From the NCBI GenBank assembly GCA_902761645.1, contig CACWLF010000009.1, positions 1 through 43,211 of the forward strand: a stretch of DNA of 43,211 bases, written 5' to 3'. The position numbers and the translations under genes are program-made. The notes beneath the pieces were generated by a model. That model saw only the letters and a list, made by a program, of their open reading frames with translations. It was not told where the DNA came from and did not search any database. Of the stretch, positions 17,222 through 24,646 are shown piece after piece (position 1 is the first letter of the stretch; every line of letters starts with the position of its first letter). This DNA comes from an uncultured Aeromonadales bacterium. Lineage in GTDB: Bacteria > Pseudomonadota > Gammaproteobacteria > Enterobacterales > Succinivibrionaceae.

Positions 17222-17935
17222 ATGCACGCATTAGTTTACCTCCAGAATGGAAGTTACTACACCTCTGCTGTTTACGGATACTACAAGGGACCTGCAGGTC
17301 ATGAGCGGTACTGGATAGTCTGGAACAGCAGTAAAACCAGACTTATCCGTTGGCCAGCAATGGTTCCGGACAAAGAATACCTGGTTCCGCAGATACTCAT
17401 AGTAGACTCTGACCAGAGTAACTGGATAATCGATGATGATAATGACAGCTGCTGTGTTGATTTTCTGACTATAGAGCTTCTGATCTCCATTCTCGATAAT
17501 AATGTCCAGCCTGAAGACATCCTGAAAAAATGCCGAAACGCAGATGCGCCTTATATATTCCATGATAAGATGGAAATTAAAAAACAGAAAGATATTGAAG
17601 ATCTTGACTGGATTTCCATGGGATTCCATGATGCCTTCCTGACGAAAAAAGAATTTCTAGAGGATGGTTCACTTTATTTAGCACTTGACGGAATCTGGTG
17701 CTGTGAACTGGAAATATGGTTCAGCGGAGAAATAGAGTGCCACACTGCCACAGGTAAAAATGGAGAGGAGTATGATTTGTACTGGGATTGGCAGGGAGCA
17801 ACGATTCTAATGCATGAAGGATTTATATACTTTGTTGTAGATGAACCAGTTACGACATTTGCCGATATCAAATCCGATTGCTGTTATTTTAAAGCCCGTC
17901 ACCTGAAATACCGGATAACACCTCGTTTGCTATAA
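17222..17935 (+). CDS. Passenger gene of the IS66 transposon, unknown function
   Basis: The 237-residue protein is not recognised with confidence. It is acidic, rich in Trp, Asp, Ile and Cys, and has no signal peptide or membrane helix. The C-terminal half (about 125-230) contains an alternating beta-type pattern with GFHDAFLTKKEF, LYLALDGIWCCELEIWFSGE and YWDWQGATILMHEGFIYFVV. This resembles small beta-sandwich proteins with an HDA-like motif often seen among immunity-type or orphan accessory proteins; that is an impression, not an assignment. It has its own promoter and is encoded on the opposite strand to the transposase genes. It lies between two GTAAGCGTACCT repeats, so it is best seen as transposon cargo. 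The ribosome-binding site is weak (AAAAGG). Confidence 0.75.
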   Translation: MHALVYLQNGSYYTSAVYGYYKGPAGHERYWIVWNSSKTRLIRWPAMVPDKEYLVPQILIVDSDQSNWIIDDDNDSCCVDFLTIELLISILDNNVQPEDILKKCRNADAPYIFHDKMEIKKQKDIEDLDWISMGFHDAFLTKKEFLEDGSLYLALDGIWCCELEIWFSGEIECHTATGKNGEEYDLYWDWQGATILMHEGFIYFVVDEPVTTFADIKSDCCYFKARHLKYRITPRLL

Positions 17936-18115
17936 ATCTATAAATAATAAGTCTATTCAACTAATCGACACGTCCAGTCATTATGCCTCAATTTATCCTC
18001 AAACGCAGTCGTGCCTGCCGTATTTATCCTGTCTGTGACGGTACTTGAATATTTAAAAATCAGTATTCTCTTATCACTTCAGACTTAACTCTCCGGATTA
18101 AACCTGCTACTCAAA

Positions 18116-18145
18116 ATATACTTAAATATACTCAAGCATACTGAG
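18116..18145 (+). repeat. Three tandem 10-bp repeats next to the inner IS66 end
   Basis: Three units of 10 bp (ATATACTTAA, ATATACTCAA, GCATACTGAG) lie head to tail, in phase with the DNA helix, 9 nt before the GTAAGCG repeat at 18155. They could be protein-binding sites at the inner transposon end, or chance in AT-rich DNA. Confidence 0.45.
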
Positions 18146-18154
18146 AGATTGAAG

Positions 18155-18172
18155 GTAAGCGTACCTCCAATC
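18155..18172 (+). repeat. Internal end-like direct repeat, copy 2
   Basis: This is the second copy of the GTAAGCGTACCT repeat (16 of 18 identical to 17019-17036). It directly abuts the inner IS66 left end at 18173, so two end-like sequences are stacked in the same orientation. Confidence 0.6.
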
Positions 18173-18253
18173 GTATGCGTGTAAGTAATTAGGGTTATTT
18201 AAAATTGAAGCTCTCTGTGCTACACCGTGGTGAGTTTTCGATGTTGTAAAGGT

Positions 18254-19969
18254 TTAGTCCTCGGAAGCTGTTTCGGCCTTACGCAGGTCTTCCAGATTGT
18301 TTGACCTGCAGTCTGCGGGAACCTTGTCTGACCACGGCAGAAGATGACTCATGTTGCTGAGTACGTTCTTCGGTCTTACCGAACTGATTTCCGTAAGAAG
18401 CCATTCAAGATATTTGTACGGAGCCAGACCGTTGGCTATCGCTGTCTGGATGATGGTGTAGTATCCGGCACTGACATCGGCTCCGTTCTCCGTGAAGTTA
18501 AATAAGAAGTTCTTTCTTCCCACGGTAAACGGACGTATTGAGTTTTCAGCAGTGTTATTGCTGACGTCACAGTTGCCGTCATTGAGGAAGTTCATCAGTT
18601 CCTGACTTCTGTCCAATACGTACTGTACCCCCTGACTCAGGCGGCTCTTCGGAAGACAGCACCGGGCATCCTTTATCCCCTGACAGAAGATAAAGAACTC
18701 ATCCAGTATCGGCTTTGTTTTTTCCAGACGCAGGGCTTTTACCTTTTCAGGATCACGAACTCCCGAACCGTCAACACAGCTGAGGTTTGCCTCTTTTTCT
18801 ACCACAAACACGCGATCCAGCAGCGTGACTGCTTTTGCCGCCAGCATGGTTTCACTGTTCTGTTTATCTTTGGCAAGTTTTAAAATGTCGGCAAAGTGCC
18901 GTCGGGCATGTACCAGACATTCACATCTGATGATTTTTCCCCGACTTTCCCTCACTGTTTTATCGTATCCTGTGTAACCGTCCGTATGCAGATATCCTTC
19001 AAATCCTTTCAGGAACTTCAGCGGATAATCACTGCTTCGTCCGCATTCGTGTTTAAAGTATCTTATCTGATGCGGAGCCCATTTGGTGGTGGAATACACC
19101 CACATGTACTGCTGTTTCGGTTTTCTGCCTTCGTGGGTTTTTATGACCTCAACCGGAGTTTCGTCTGCATGTATGTGGCCGTATTTAAAAAGTTCCTGTC
19201 TAAGCAGTTCGCAGAAGTTTTCCAGCTGGTTGCTGAACACCTTCTGACACCAGTCGCTCAGAACCTTTCTTACAATTGGTATTCCGGAATCAATCATCTG
19301 CTGTTCCTGACGGTACAGCGGCATGCTGTAAACAAACTTCTGCGTGATGACATGAGCAAGCAGTGAAGGTGATACCACTGAGTGTGGCAGCAGGACTGCG
19401 GGTGATTCCTGTTTTCTGATAAATCTGTCGTTATTCTTCTGACGTACGGGACATTTGTAAACCCGTCTCTTTGTCTCAAGAATGTAATAGGATGCAGGTC
19501 TGAACATCAGACTCTTTGACACAGTTTCTGTTGCCATTTCATCCATTATGCCGTGACACTTTGGGCAGATGCCGGCCTCAGGACCGTCATCAATGAAGCG
19601 TTCAACAACTTCCTGTCCAAGCTTATCAAGACCGTTTCCGGTTAATGAAAGTCTCTCTGTTTTCTTTTGTTTTTTGCGGTTCTTTTTGCCTGAAGTTTTC
19701 TGTCTGTCGGTGTTCTGCTCTTCAGAAAGGTCCAGTTCCTTTGTCAGAGCCCCGTCCCCGGCAAGACCGGAGGATTCTTTTTCAATCTCGTTAAAAACAT
19801 TGTTGTCGCCGTCAAAGAGTGAAGACTGACGTCCGCATTCCACTTTCTCCTGCTCAGGCTTTGAGGCTTTCATGTATTTGGCAACAATGTTGCTCTCTGA
19901 AGTGTTGCCTGTTTTAAAGCATTTGCCTGAAGCCTTCCACGATCTCTTCACGTCTCTTGTTTTCGGCAA
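18254..19969 (-). CDS. tnpC: IS66 family transposase TnpC, main frame
   Basis: This frame of 571 residues carries the IS66 DDE transposase. The catalytic residues are probably Asp269 (HADETPVEV), Asp330 (LHTDGYTGYDK) and Glu475 (NNTAENSIRPFTVGRKNFLF). A zinc-binding region has CPKC (Cys135, Cys138) and Cys173, but the expected fourth cysteine is Arg176. The frame opens only at a TTG (19969) without a convincing ribosome-binding site. The coiled-coil N-terminus of TnpC is encoded in another frame at 19914-20141, overlapping this one by 56 nt. A +1 shift at CTT TAA would join the two. Active recoding and mutational decay are both possible. Confidence 0.88.
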   Translation of the reverse strand: MPKTRDVKRSWKASGKCFKTGNTSESNIVAKYMKASKPEQEKVECGRQSSLFDGDNNVFNEIEKESSGLAGDGALTKELDLSEEQNTDRQKTSGKKNRKKQKKTERLSLTGNGLDKLGQEVVERFIDDGPEAGICPKCHGIMDEMATETVSKSLMFRPASYYILETKRRVYKCPVRQKNNDRFIRKQESPAVLLPHSVVSPSLLAHVITQKFVYSMPLYRQEQQMIDSGIPIVRKVLSDWCQKVFSNQLENFCELLRQELFKYGHIHADETPVEVIKTHEGRKPKQQYMWVYSTTKWAPHQIRYFKHECGRSSDYPLKFLKGFEGYLHTDGYTGYDKTVRESRGKIIRCECLVHARRHFADILKLAKDKQNSETMLAAKAVTLLDRVFVVEKEANLSCVDGSGVRDPEKVKALRLEKTKPILDEFFIFCQGIKDARCCLPKSRLSQGVQYVLDRSQELMNFLNDGNCDVSNNTAENSIRPFTVGRKNFLFNFTENGADVSAGYYTIIQTAIANGLAPYKYLEWLLTEISSVRPKNVLSNMSHLLPWSDKVPADCRSNNLEDLRKAETASED

Positions 19970-20141
19970 CTGCTCTGAGAAGCAGGTTGTTCATTCGGGA
20001 TATTTTGTCAGTCAGAGAAGATACCAGCTTCTTGTAATGCTCAAGCTGTTCCTGCAGACTTTGATTTGAATTCGGATCCAGGGAATTCTGAGATTGAACA
20101 GAAGCATTTTTCCTGTTCTGCTGCCCTTTTTTATTTGCCAT
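19914..20141 (-). CDS. tnpC: TnpC N-terminal coiled-coil segment in a separate frame
   Basis: This 75-residue frame starts ATG with an AGGG about 8 nt upstream and a perfect TATAAT (minus strand, 20189-20194) further up, so it is a real translation start. The product has a polar Asn/Gln-rich head, then the heptad-like helix EQLEHYKKLVSSLTDKISRM typical of TnpC N-termini. It stops at TAA in CTT TAA A, where a +1 step would continue in the transposase frame. It most likely encodes the missing N-terminus of TnpC rather than an independent protein. Confidence 0.65.
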   Translation of the reverse strand: MANKKGQQNRKNASVQSQNSLDPNSNQSLQEQLEHYKKLVSSLTDKISRMNNLLLRAVAENKRREEIVEGFRQML

Positions 20142-20220
20142 CTTTACCCTGAAATCCTATTTGAAAAACCTTTCGTTTACTGGTGTGAATTATACCATAA
20201 AAGCACTTTTTCCGATAGCA

Positions 20221-20267
20221 AAAAACGCCGAAAACCCCAATAAATTCAAGGGTTGTTGGCGCTTTTT
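20221..20267. terminator. Imperfect stem-loop between tnpB and tnpC
   Basis: AAAAACGCC (20221-20229) pairs with GGCG-C-TTTTT (20258-20267, one bulged C), and inner AACCC (20233-20237) pairs with GGGTT (20250-20254). With A and T runs on its two sides it could terminate either way. On the minus strand it would reduce transcription from tnpAB into tnpC, which has its own promoter-like -10. Confidence 0.5.
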
Positions 20268-20305
20268 GTCATCAGGTTTTTACAGGTAAAAACAGACAGT
20301 ATTCA

Positions 20306-20701
20306 TTAAGATTTCAGAAGATTCTGAACAATGGAATTTCGTTCGGTAAATCTGGCTCCCGTGATTTTTTCAATCGGCTTTACCGGTTCAATTTCCATCC
20401 CGCGAAGCAGCCATTCCAGCTGCTGGACGGATATCTGTTTTGCTTCGGTATGGTTTCTCGGCCATTTGAAACTTCCGCGTTCCACTCTTTTGTACATCAG
20501 GATAAAACCGCTGCCGTCCCACAGAAGCACCTTTATCCGGTCTTTTCTGATTCCGCAGAACAGGAAGGCTGAATTTTCGCACGGTTCCAGTTTAAATTCC
20601 GTGGTGATTTTGTTCACCAGTCCGTTGATTCCCATGCGCATGTCAGTTTTACCGCAAGCCACGTAAAATTTATCAATTCCGGGAGTTATTCTTTCGAGCA
20701 T
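20306..20701 (-). CDS. tnpB: IS66 accessory protein TnpB
   Basis: The 131-residue protein is a typical IS66 Orf2/TnpB: VACGKTDMRMGINGLVNKI near the N-terminus, then FLFCGIRKDRIKVLLWDGSG, FILMYKRVERGSFKWPR and a C-terminal ISVQQLEWLLRGMEIE. It is required for transposition of IS66 elements by an unknown mechanism. Its ATG overlaps the tnpA stop by one base (TGATG), so translation is coupled. The length is slightly above the usual 115 residues. Confidence 0.92.
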   Translation of the reverse strand: MLERITPGIDKFYVACGKTDMRMGINGLVNKITTEFKLEPCENSAFLFCGIRKDRIKVLLWDGSGFILMYKRVERGSFKWPRNHTEAKQISVQQLEWLLRGMEIEPVKPIEKITGARFTERNSIVQNLLKS

Positions 20702-21078
20702 CAGGCAACAACCTCCAAAATCCGCAGTAACAGATCTGAATGAATTCCGTTAGAAATACTGAGTTTTGCACCCGAGGTCAGTTCTATCTGACATACGATG
20801 GAATTATCATGCTCTTTGGCGGTATGAACATTCGTAGCCGGAGGCACTTCAATCATGAAAAAGGAACTGCTTTCAGTGGTATCATCAGCTGACGGCTCTT
20901 TACATTTACCGGAACCACCACTGATAAGACCGAGTTCTCTCAATCTGCTGATTCTTTTCAAATAAGTCTTATACGATATTCCCTGTTCTGAAGTCCACCG
21001 AGTGGTGCTTAGACCGCTGCTCTGCTGTTCATAATACTGATTCAGCCACAGCTGATGCCTTGGATGTGTTTTAGTCAT
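20701..21078 (-). CDS. tnpA: IS66 accessory protein TnpA
   Basis: The 125-residue protein occupies the first position of the IS66 operon. It has a helix-turn-helix-like N-terminal half (LWLNQYYEQQSSGLSTTRW, ISYKTYLKRISRLRELGL) and a C-terminal IELTSGAKLSISNGIHSDLL typical of IS66 TnpA. It probably binds the transposon ends. The ATG has GGAG about 8 nt upstream. Immediately before this a small CCGTA/TACGG hairpin (21089-21101) abuts the ribosome-binding site and could dampen translation. The start lies 81 nt from the right transposon end. Confidence 0.87.
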   Translation of the reverse strand: MTKTHPRHQLWLNQYYEQQSSGLSTTRWTSEQGISYKTYLKRISRLRELGLISGGSGKCKEPSADDTTESSSFFMIEVPPATNVHTAKEHDNSIVCQIELTSGAKLSISNGIHSDLLLRILEVVA

Positions 21079-21124
21079 AAGATTATCTCCGTAAAATACG
21101 GTGACATCTTAAAGCGTTGTTTTT

Positions 21125-21159
21125 GGAAAATGAATAACCCTAATTACTTACACGCATAC
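21125..21159 (-). repeat. Right terminal inverted repeat
   Basis: Read on the minus strand this end begins GTATGCGTGTAAGTAATTAG. Its first 27 nt are identical to 18173-18199, and its 35 nt match the outer left end at 30 positions. It serves as the right end for both the inner IS66 and the whole unit. Confidence 0.88.
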
Positions 21160-21167
21160 TAACGGAA
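21160..21167. repeat. Right 8-bp target-site duplication
   Basis: TAACGGAA, identical to 16914-16921, directly follows the right transposon end. Confidence 0.9.
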
Positions 21168-21182
21168 CAGGAACTGTATCGA

Positions 21183-21226
21183 TTAAAATAAAATCTCCAT
21201 GCGGAATTTTCGTGACCGCATGGAGA
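21183..21226 (-). terminator. Rho-independent terminator after the DUF2169-pentapeptide gene
   Basis: An 11-bp perfect stem (21194-21204 with 21216-21226) with an 11-nt loop is followed on the minus strand by TTTTATTTTAA. It lies 34 nt past the gene's stop and just outside the transposon duplication. Confidence 0.88.
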
Positions 21227-21259
21227 CAGGGCATAAACTATAAACTGTAAATCTGCCGG

Positions 21260-24200
21260 TTAGAGTTCTATAGACTGATATTCAATTGCAGTCCTCTTTA
21301 GGTTGGCATCTTTGAAGTTGTTTTCCTTGAATTTGCTTTCGCAGACATCACAGCTGAACAGATTGGCTTCAGCAAAATTGGTTTTGCCGAAGGCGTTCTT
21401 TGTCAGGTTGCTCATAAATAAATTGGCATGAGTGAAGTTAATGTTTCGCAAAGTGTTTTCCGTAATATAACTTTCCTTCATGATCGCGTATGAAAAATCA
21501 CTGTCGGAAAAATCACTGCCGGAAATATACAAATCATCATAGATATTCCTGTTTCCCCTGGTTGCGATGGCATTCACTTCTACAAAACTTACGTTCATGA
21601 AGTGGTTGTTGCTCATTGTCAAATTTTCAAATTTACTGCTTTCGGCGGAAAACCCCTCCAGTGAACAGTCTCCAATCGAGTAGGACTCGCAGTTGCAGTC
21701 CGTTACTTTGAATTTATTTGCTTTACTGCCGGTTAATTCAAAATTTTTAAGGTTGTTGCGCATGAACGTAACCGACTCAATATTTGAATCGTTGATTCTG
21801 GAATTTGTTATGTTTGTAAATTCAAAATCAACCAGTGTCATCTTTGACTTGTTTATTTCCAGATTATCAACTTTGGTAGTGCTGAATCTTACACCTGAAA
21901 ATTCCGCCTCCGAAACTGAAAGATCACTGATTTCACCGCCCAAAAACTGCGTGTTTTCAAAATGTCCGTTTTCCATAACCGATTTATTGAATTTTGACAG
22001 CACCAAGGTGACATTGTCCCATTTTGAAAATCTGAGAATAGCACCGGAAAAATCACATTCATTGAAAGTAGAACCGGAAAAATCAACCATAGACAGGTCG
22101 GCGTTGCAGAACTTTACACGATCGAAAGTGGAGTTTCTCAGTTTCATTTTGCTGATATCGATTCCGCTGTAATCACGGTTGTTTATATACAGTTTTTCAT
22201 TGTCGTAGATTTCTTTTTCCTTTAAGAGCAGTAAATCCGCATCCTTCAGATTGTATTCCTGTACAGCCAGTTCCAGTTCTTTCTGTCTTTCCTCCTGACG
22301 TTCCTTCTGAACTTCAATAATTGCCTCTTTACCCGCTTCTTCAACCTGATCAAGTTCCAGCATGGTTGCCTTGGTGGATTCCAGCTGATCTCGCAGGAAC
22401 TGCACTATTTCATCCGGTTTTACAAACGGTGTATACTTATCGATGGGAACACCCGGCTTTTTTAAATTTTTTTCGACATTGTTGATCAGATCCTCCTGTG
22501 TCTTTATATAGATTTCTCTGATTTCCTGTTCCGACATATTCTGATACTTGGACAGGTTGGCTTTGGCATTGTCGAAGGCCTTGTTCAGATCATTTCTTGC
22601 CATTTCATTAGGACAGTACTTCAGAGCCTCTTCTCGTTTTGCCTCCAGTTCTCTTAATTTTCCGGCGTCAAAATCAAATTTGCCCGGAGTTATTTTCATC
22701 TTTTTCGCCATTGCGTGATTGATTGCACCGGTGTAATCATCGTCTGACAGGTAATCAGGTTCAATTATTTCAAGAGGCATATACGGCTGCAGCCATGTTT
22801 CCAACGATTCTTCACTGAAAATTCGGTCATGAATTGATTTGAAAGGTGTATGCTGTTCGTCTCCGTCCTTGCCCAAAGGAATTACGACGAGGTTGGCAAA
22901 TCTCTGATGCCAGTACTCATATACTTCATTTTCTTTACCGTCAGGAGCCGGTACCAGAACGAAATCGGCCGCATCCAGATGCTTTTCCAAATCAGCGGCA
23001 ATTTCCTGGGAAGGTTCAGTCATGTAGAAACTGGAGAGATAATGGTATGTTTCTTCGTTCAGTCTTAATGCATCCGTTATTGATGTACACAGGAACATTA
23101 CATTAAACTGATCTCTCAGTGCGCTGAACCAGGAAAAAGCATCCTTGTTTTCACCTCCGGGAATAACAAAAGGAGGCTGTTCCGGATGTTCAATTGAAAA
23201 TACAGCGGCATTAATGAATTTTTCTCCTATGTAGGAAGGAATAACTATGCCGCGCGGAATAGTGAATTTCCCGTCATCATCCACGCCGAATTCTCTCAAA
23301 TTGCATTCTATCGGTTCTTTATTGAAAGAAACAAAATACATCTTTTCACTGAATGGTTTGAGATCATGAGTATTCAGCCAGTCTCTGAATTCCTGTTCAT
23401 GCGAGTATTTTTTGCATTTTTCAATCAATGCGGAGATCTGTGCGTGAAAATTATAATCCTGTGTCTCAATCTGACGCTGCAGAGTGCTATTCATTGTCAG
23501 TACAATCTTATACTGCTGGTCTGTAAGTTCCGGTTCATTGTTCGGATCATGAATAAACTGTCTTAAACGATCTCCCGTCAGTTCCATAGGAATCGGTATT
23601 TCCTCGCATACGGTTGTATAGCGGTAATAATCCATGAAAACATTGCAGTAGCGGGTATGTTTGATTTTTCTTGATTCTTTCTGAATTTCCTGCTTTTTGC
23701 GGATGATTTCGTAAGTAGGCACTTCCTCTGCAAGTTCTTTTTTATGCAAATCCAGAACAATCTTCAGGCATTCATTGTAGTTGACCTCAGGCACTGTTTC
23801 AGGATCCCTGTTGTTATTCATAAGATCCAGATCAAGCGCTAAAAGGGTATCGAATTCCCTGTTATTATCCAGTTCAAACAGCGAATGGAAAATCATTAAA
23901 CCCATGTTTAAATCAGGGAAGAATTTAACTGTATCAAAAATAGTGTTGCCAAGCATGAAATCGCTTGTTTCGTGATCATCCCTGAATCTCTGGGTCAGCA
24001 GCTGGAGATGAATGAACGGCAGGTCTCCGCTGAAGAATTTTCCGTTGATTCCCACGCCTGACAGAGAGTAGTGCTCGCCGAACTGCCACTGGGATGACTG
24101 ACGCTGATCCAGCGGAGATGAATTGTCAAATTTATAATCAAAATCATTAGGCAGTTTTAGCCATGTCGTTTCATCATAGGTTCCTGCATACTTTATGCGT

Positions 24201-24646
24201 TCCGGATCCTGATCATCAAGTTCGCAGAAGGAATTTGGAACAGGACGCGAAAGATTGATATTTCCGGGATCGTACTGGTAAAAATGTTTATTGAACTCAG
24301 GATTGTTCAATGGGATGGCGTTTTCTTCCGTCTCGGAGAAATCTGCAAGAACATTCTTTTGAAGATTACCCATGCGGATGTCAATCAGTGTATGTCCGTT
24401 GCTGCCGCCGTCGCGGTACACATTGCCGTAAATACTCCATTCAGCAATCGGTTTAGGCATTGCACGATCAATAATCAGTTCCGGATACTTTTCATATATT
24501 TTGGCAATCTCCTGCTGGGCGTTGTCCAGAATTTTACCGGTGGACAGATCAAAAGCCACCATACTTGCTATGGAGCGGTGATGACGATCCATATAGTTGT
24601 AGTCTGCAATGATAATATCAATCGTAGGAGATTTAAAAATTTTCAT
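21260..24646 (-). CDS. DUF2169 plus pentapeptide-repeat protein (type VI secretion-associated family)
   Basis: This is the longest gene in the window, 1128 residues. Residues 1-280 match DUF2169 by pattern, notably SPLDQRQSSQWQFGEHYSL (177-195), a LPF segment, and FDTVKFFPDLNMGLMIFHSL (237-256). DUF2169 proteins, often with C-terminal pentapeptide repeats, are known from type VI secretion loci beside VgrG. Residues 330-620 are an unrecognised mixed alpha/beta region. Residues 660-815 are strongly charged and likely coiled coil. Residues 825-1125 are pentapeptide repeats (A(D/N)LxxxxF type), predicted to form a square beta-helix. No signal peptide or membrane helix is seen. An AGGA lies about 10 nt before the ATG. 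No other secretion genes are nearby. It ends at a good terminator and stands alone. Confidence 0.8.
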   Translation of the reverse strand: MKIFKSPTIDIIIADYNYMDRHHRSIASMVAFDLSTGKILDNAQQEIAKIYEKYPELIIDRAMPKPIAEWSIYGNVYRDGGSNGHTLIDIRMGNLQKNVLADFSETEENAIPLNNPEFNKHFYQYDPGNINLSRPVPNSFCELDDQDPERIKYAGTYDETTWLKLPNDFDYKFDNSSPLDQRQSSQWQFGEHYSLSGVGINGKFFSGDLPFIHLQLLTQRFRDDHETSDFMLGNTIFDTVKFFPDLNMGLMIFHSLFELDNNREFDTLLALDLDLMNNNRDPETVPEVNYNECLKIVLDLHKKELAEEVPTYEIIRKKQEIQKESRKIKHTRYCNVFMDYYRYTTVCEEIPIPMELTGDRLRQFIHDPNNEPELTDQQYKIVLTMNSTLQRQIETQDYNFHAQISALIEKCKKYSHEQEFRDWLNTHDLKPFSEKMYFVSFNKEPIECNLREFGVDDDGKFTIPRGIVIPSYIGEKFINAAVFSIEHPEQPPFVIPGGENKDAFSWFSALRDQFNVMFLCTSITDALRLNEETYHYLSSFYMTEPSQEIAADLEKHLDAADFVLVPAPDGKENEVYEYWHQRFANLVVIPLGKDGDEQHTPFKSIHDRIFSEESLETWLQPYMPLEIIEPDYLSDDDYTGAINHAMAKKMKITPGKFDFDAGKLRELEAKREEALKYCPNEMARNDLNKAFDNAKANLSKYQNMSEQEIREIYIKTQEDLINNVEKNLKKPGVPIDKYTPFVKPDEIVQFLRDQLESTKATMLELDQVEEAGKEAIIEVQKERQEERQKELELAVQEYNLKDADLLLLKEKEIYDNEKLYINNRDYSGIDISKMKLRNSTFDRVKFCNADLSMVDFSGSTFNECDFSGAILRFSKWDNVTLVLSKFNKSVMENGHFENTQFLGGEISDLSVSEAEFSGVRFSTTKVDNLEINKSKMTLVDFEFTNITNSRINDSNIESVTFMRNNLKNFELTGSKANKFKVTDCNCESYSIGDCSLEGFSAESSKFENLTMSNNHFMNVSFVEVNAIATRGNRNIYDDLYISGSDFSDSDFSYAIMKESYITENTLRNINFTHANLFMSNLTKNAFGKTNFAEANLFSCDVCESKFKENNFKDANLKRTAIEYQSIEL

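Larger units (their letters stand above)
16922..21159. mobile_element. IS66-family transposon carrying a passenger gene (4238 bp)
   Basis: The unit runs from GTAAGCG at 16922 to CGCATAC at 21159. Its outer ends match in inverted orientation at 30 of 35 positions, and it is flanked on both sides by the 8-bp duplication TAACGGAA. Inside are a 237-residue passenger gene (17222-17935) and a complete IS66 (18173-21159) with tnpA, tnpB and tnpC. Because the duplication flanks the whole unit and not the inner IS66, the whole unit inserted as one. The landing site was the short gap between a converging ABC operon and the DUF2169 gene, so no gene was broken. Confidence 0.85.
18173..21159. mobile_element. 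Inner complete IS66-family insertion sequence (2987 bp)
   Basis: Both ends carry the same 27-nt inverted repeat beginning GTATGCGTGTAAG (18173-18199 and the complement of 21133-21159), with perfect identity. It contains tnpA, tnpB and tnpC, all on the minus strand. The 8 nt outside its left end (CTCCAATC) differ from those outside its right end (TAACGGAA), so it shows no duplication of its own. Confidence 0.85.

Noticed and set aside
18896-19366. 156-codon plus-strand frame
   Set aside because: It is a shadow of the IS66 transposase gene on the minus strand.
16914-21167. Composite transposon flanked by two full IS copies
   Set aside because: Only one full IS66 is present. The left side has a solo end about 35 nt long, so it is a single-IS unit with cargo.
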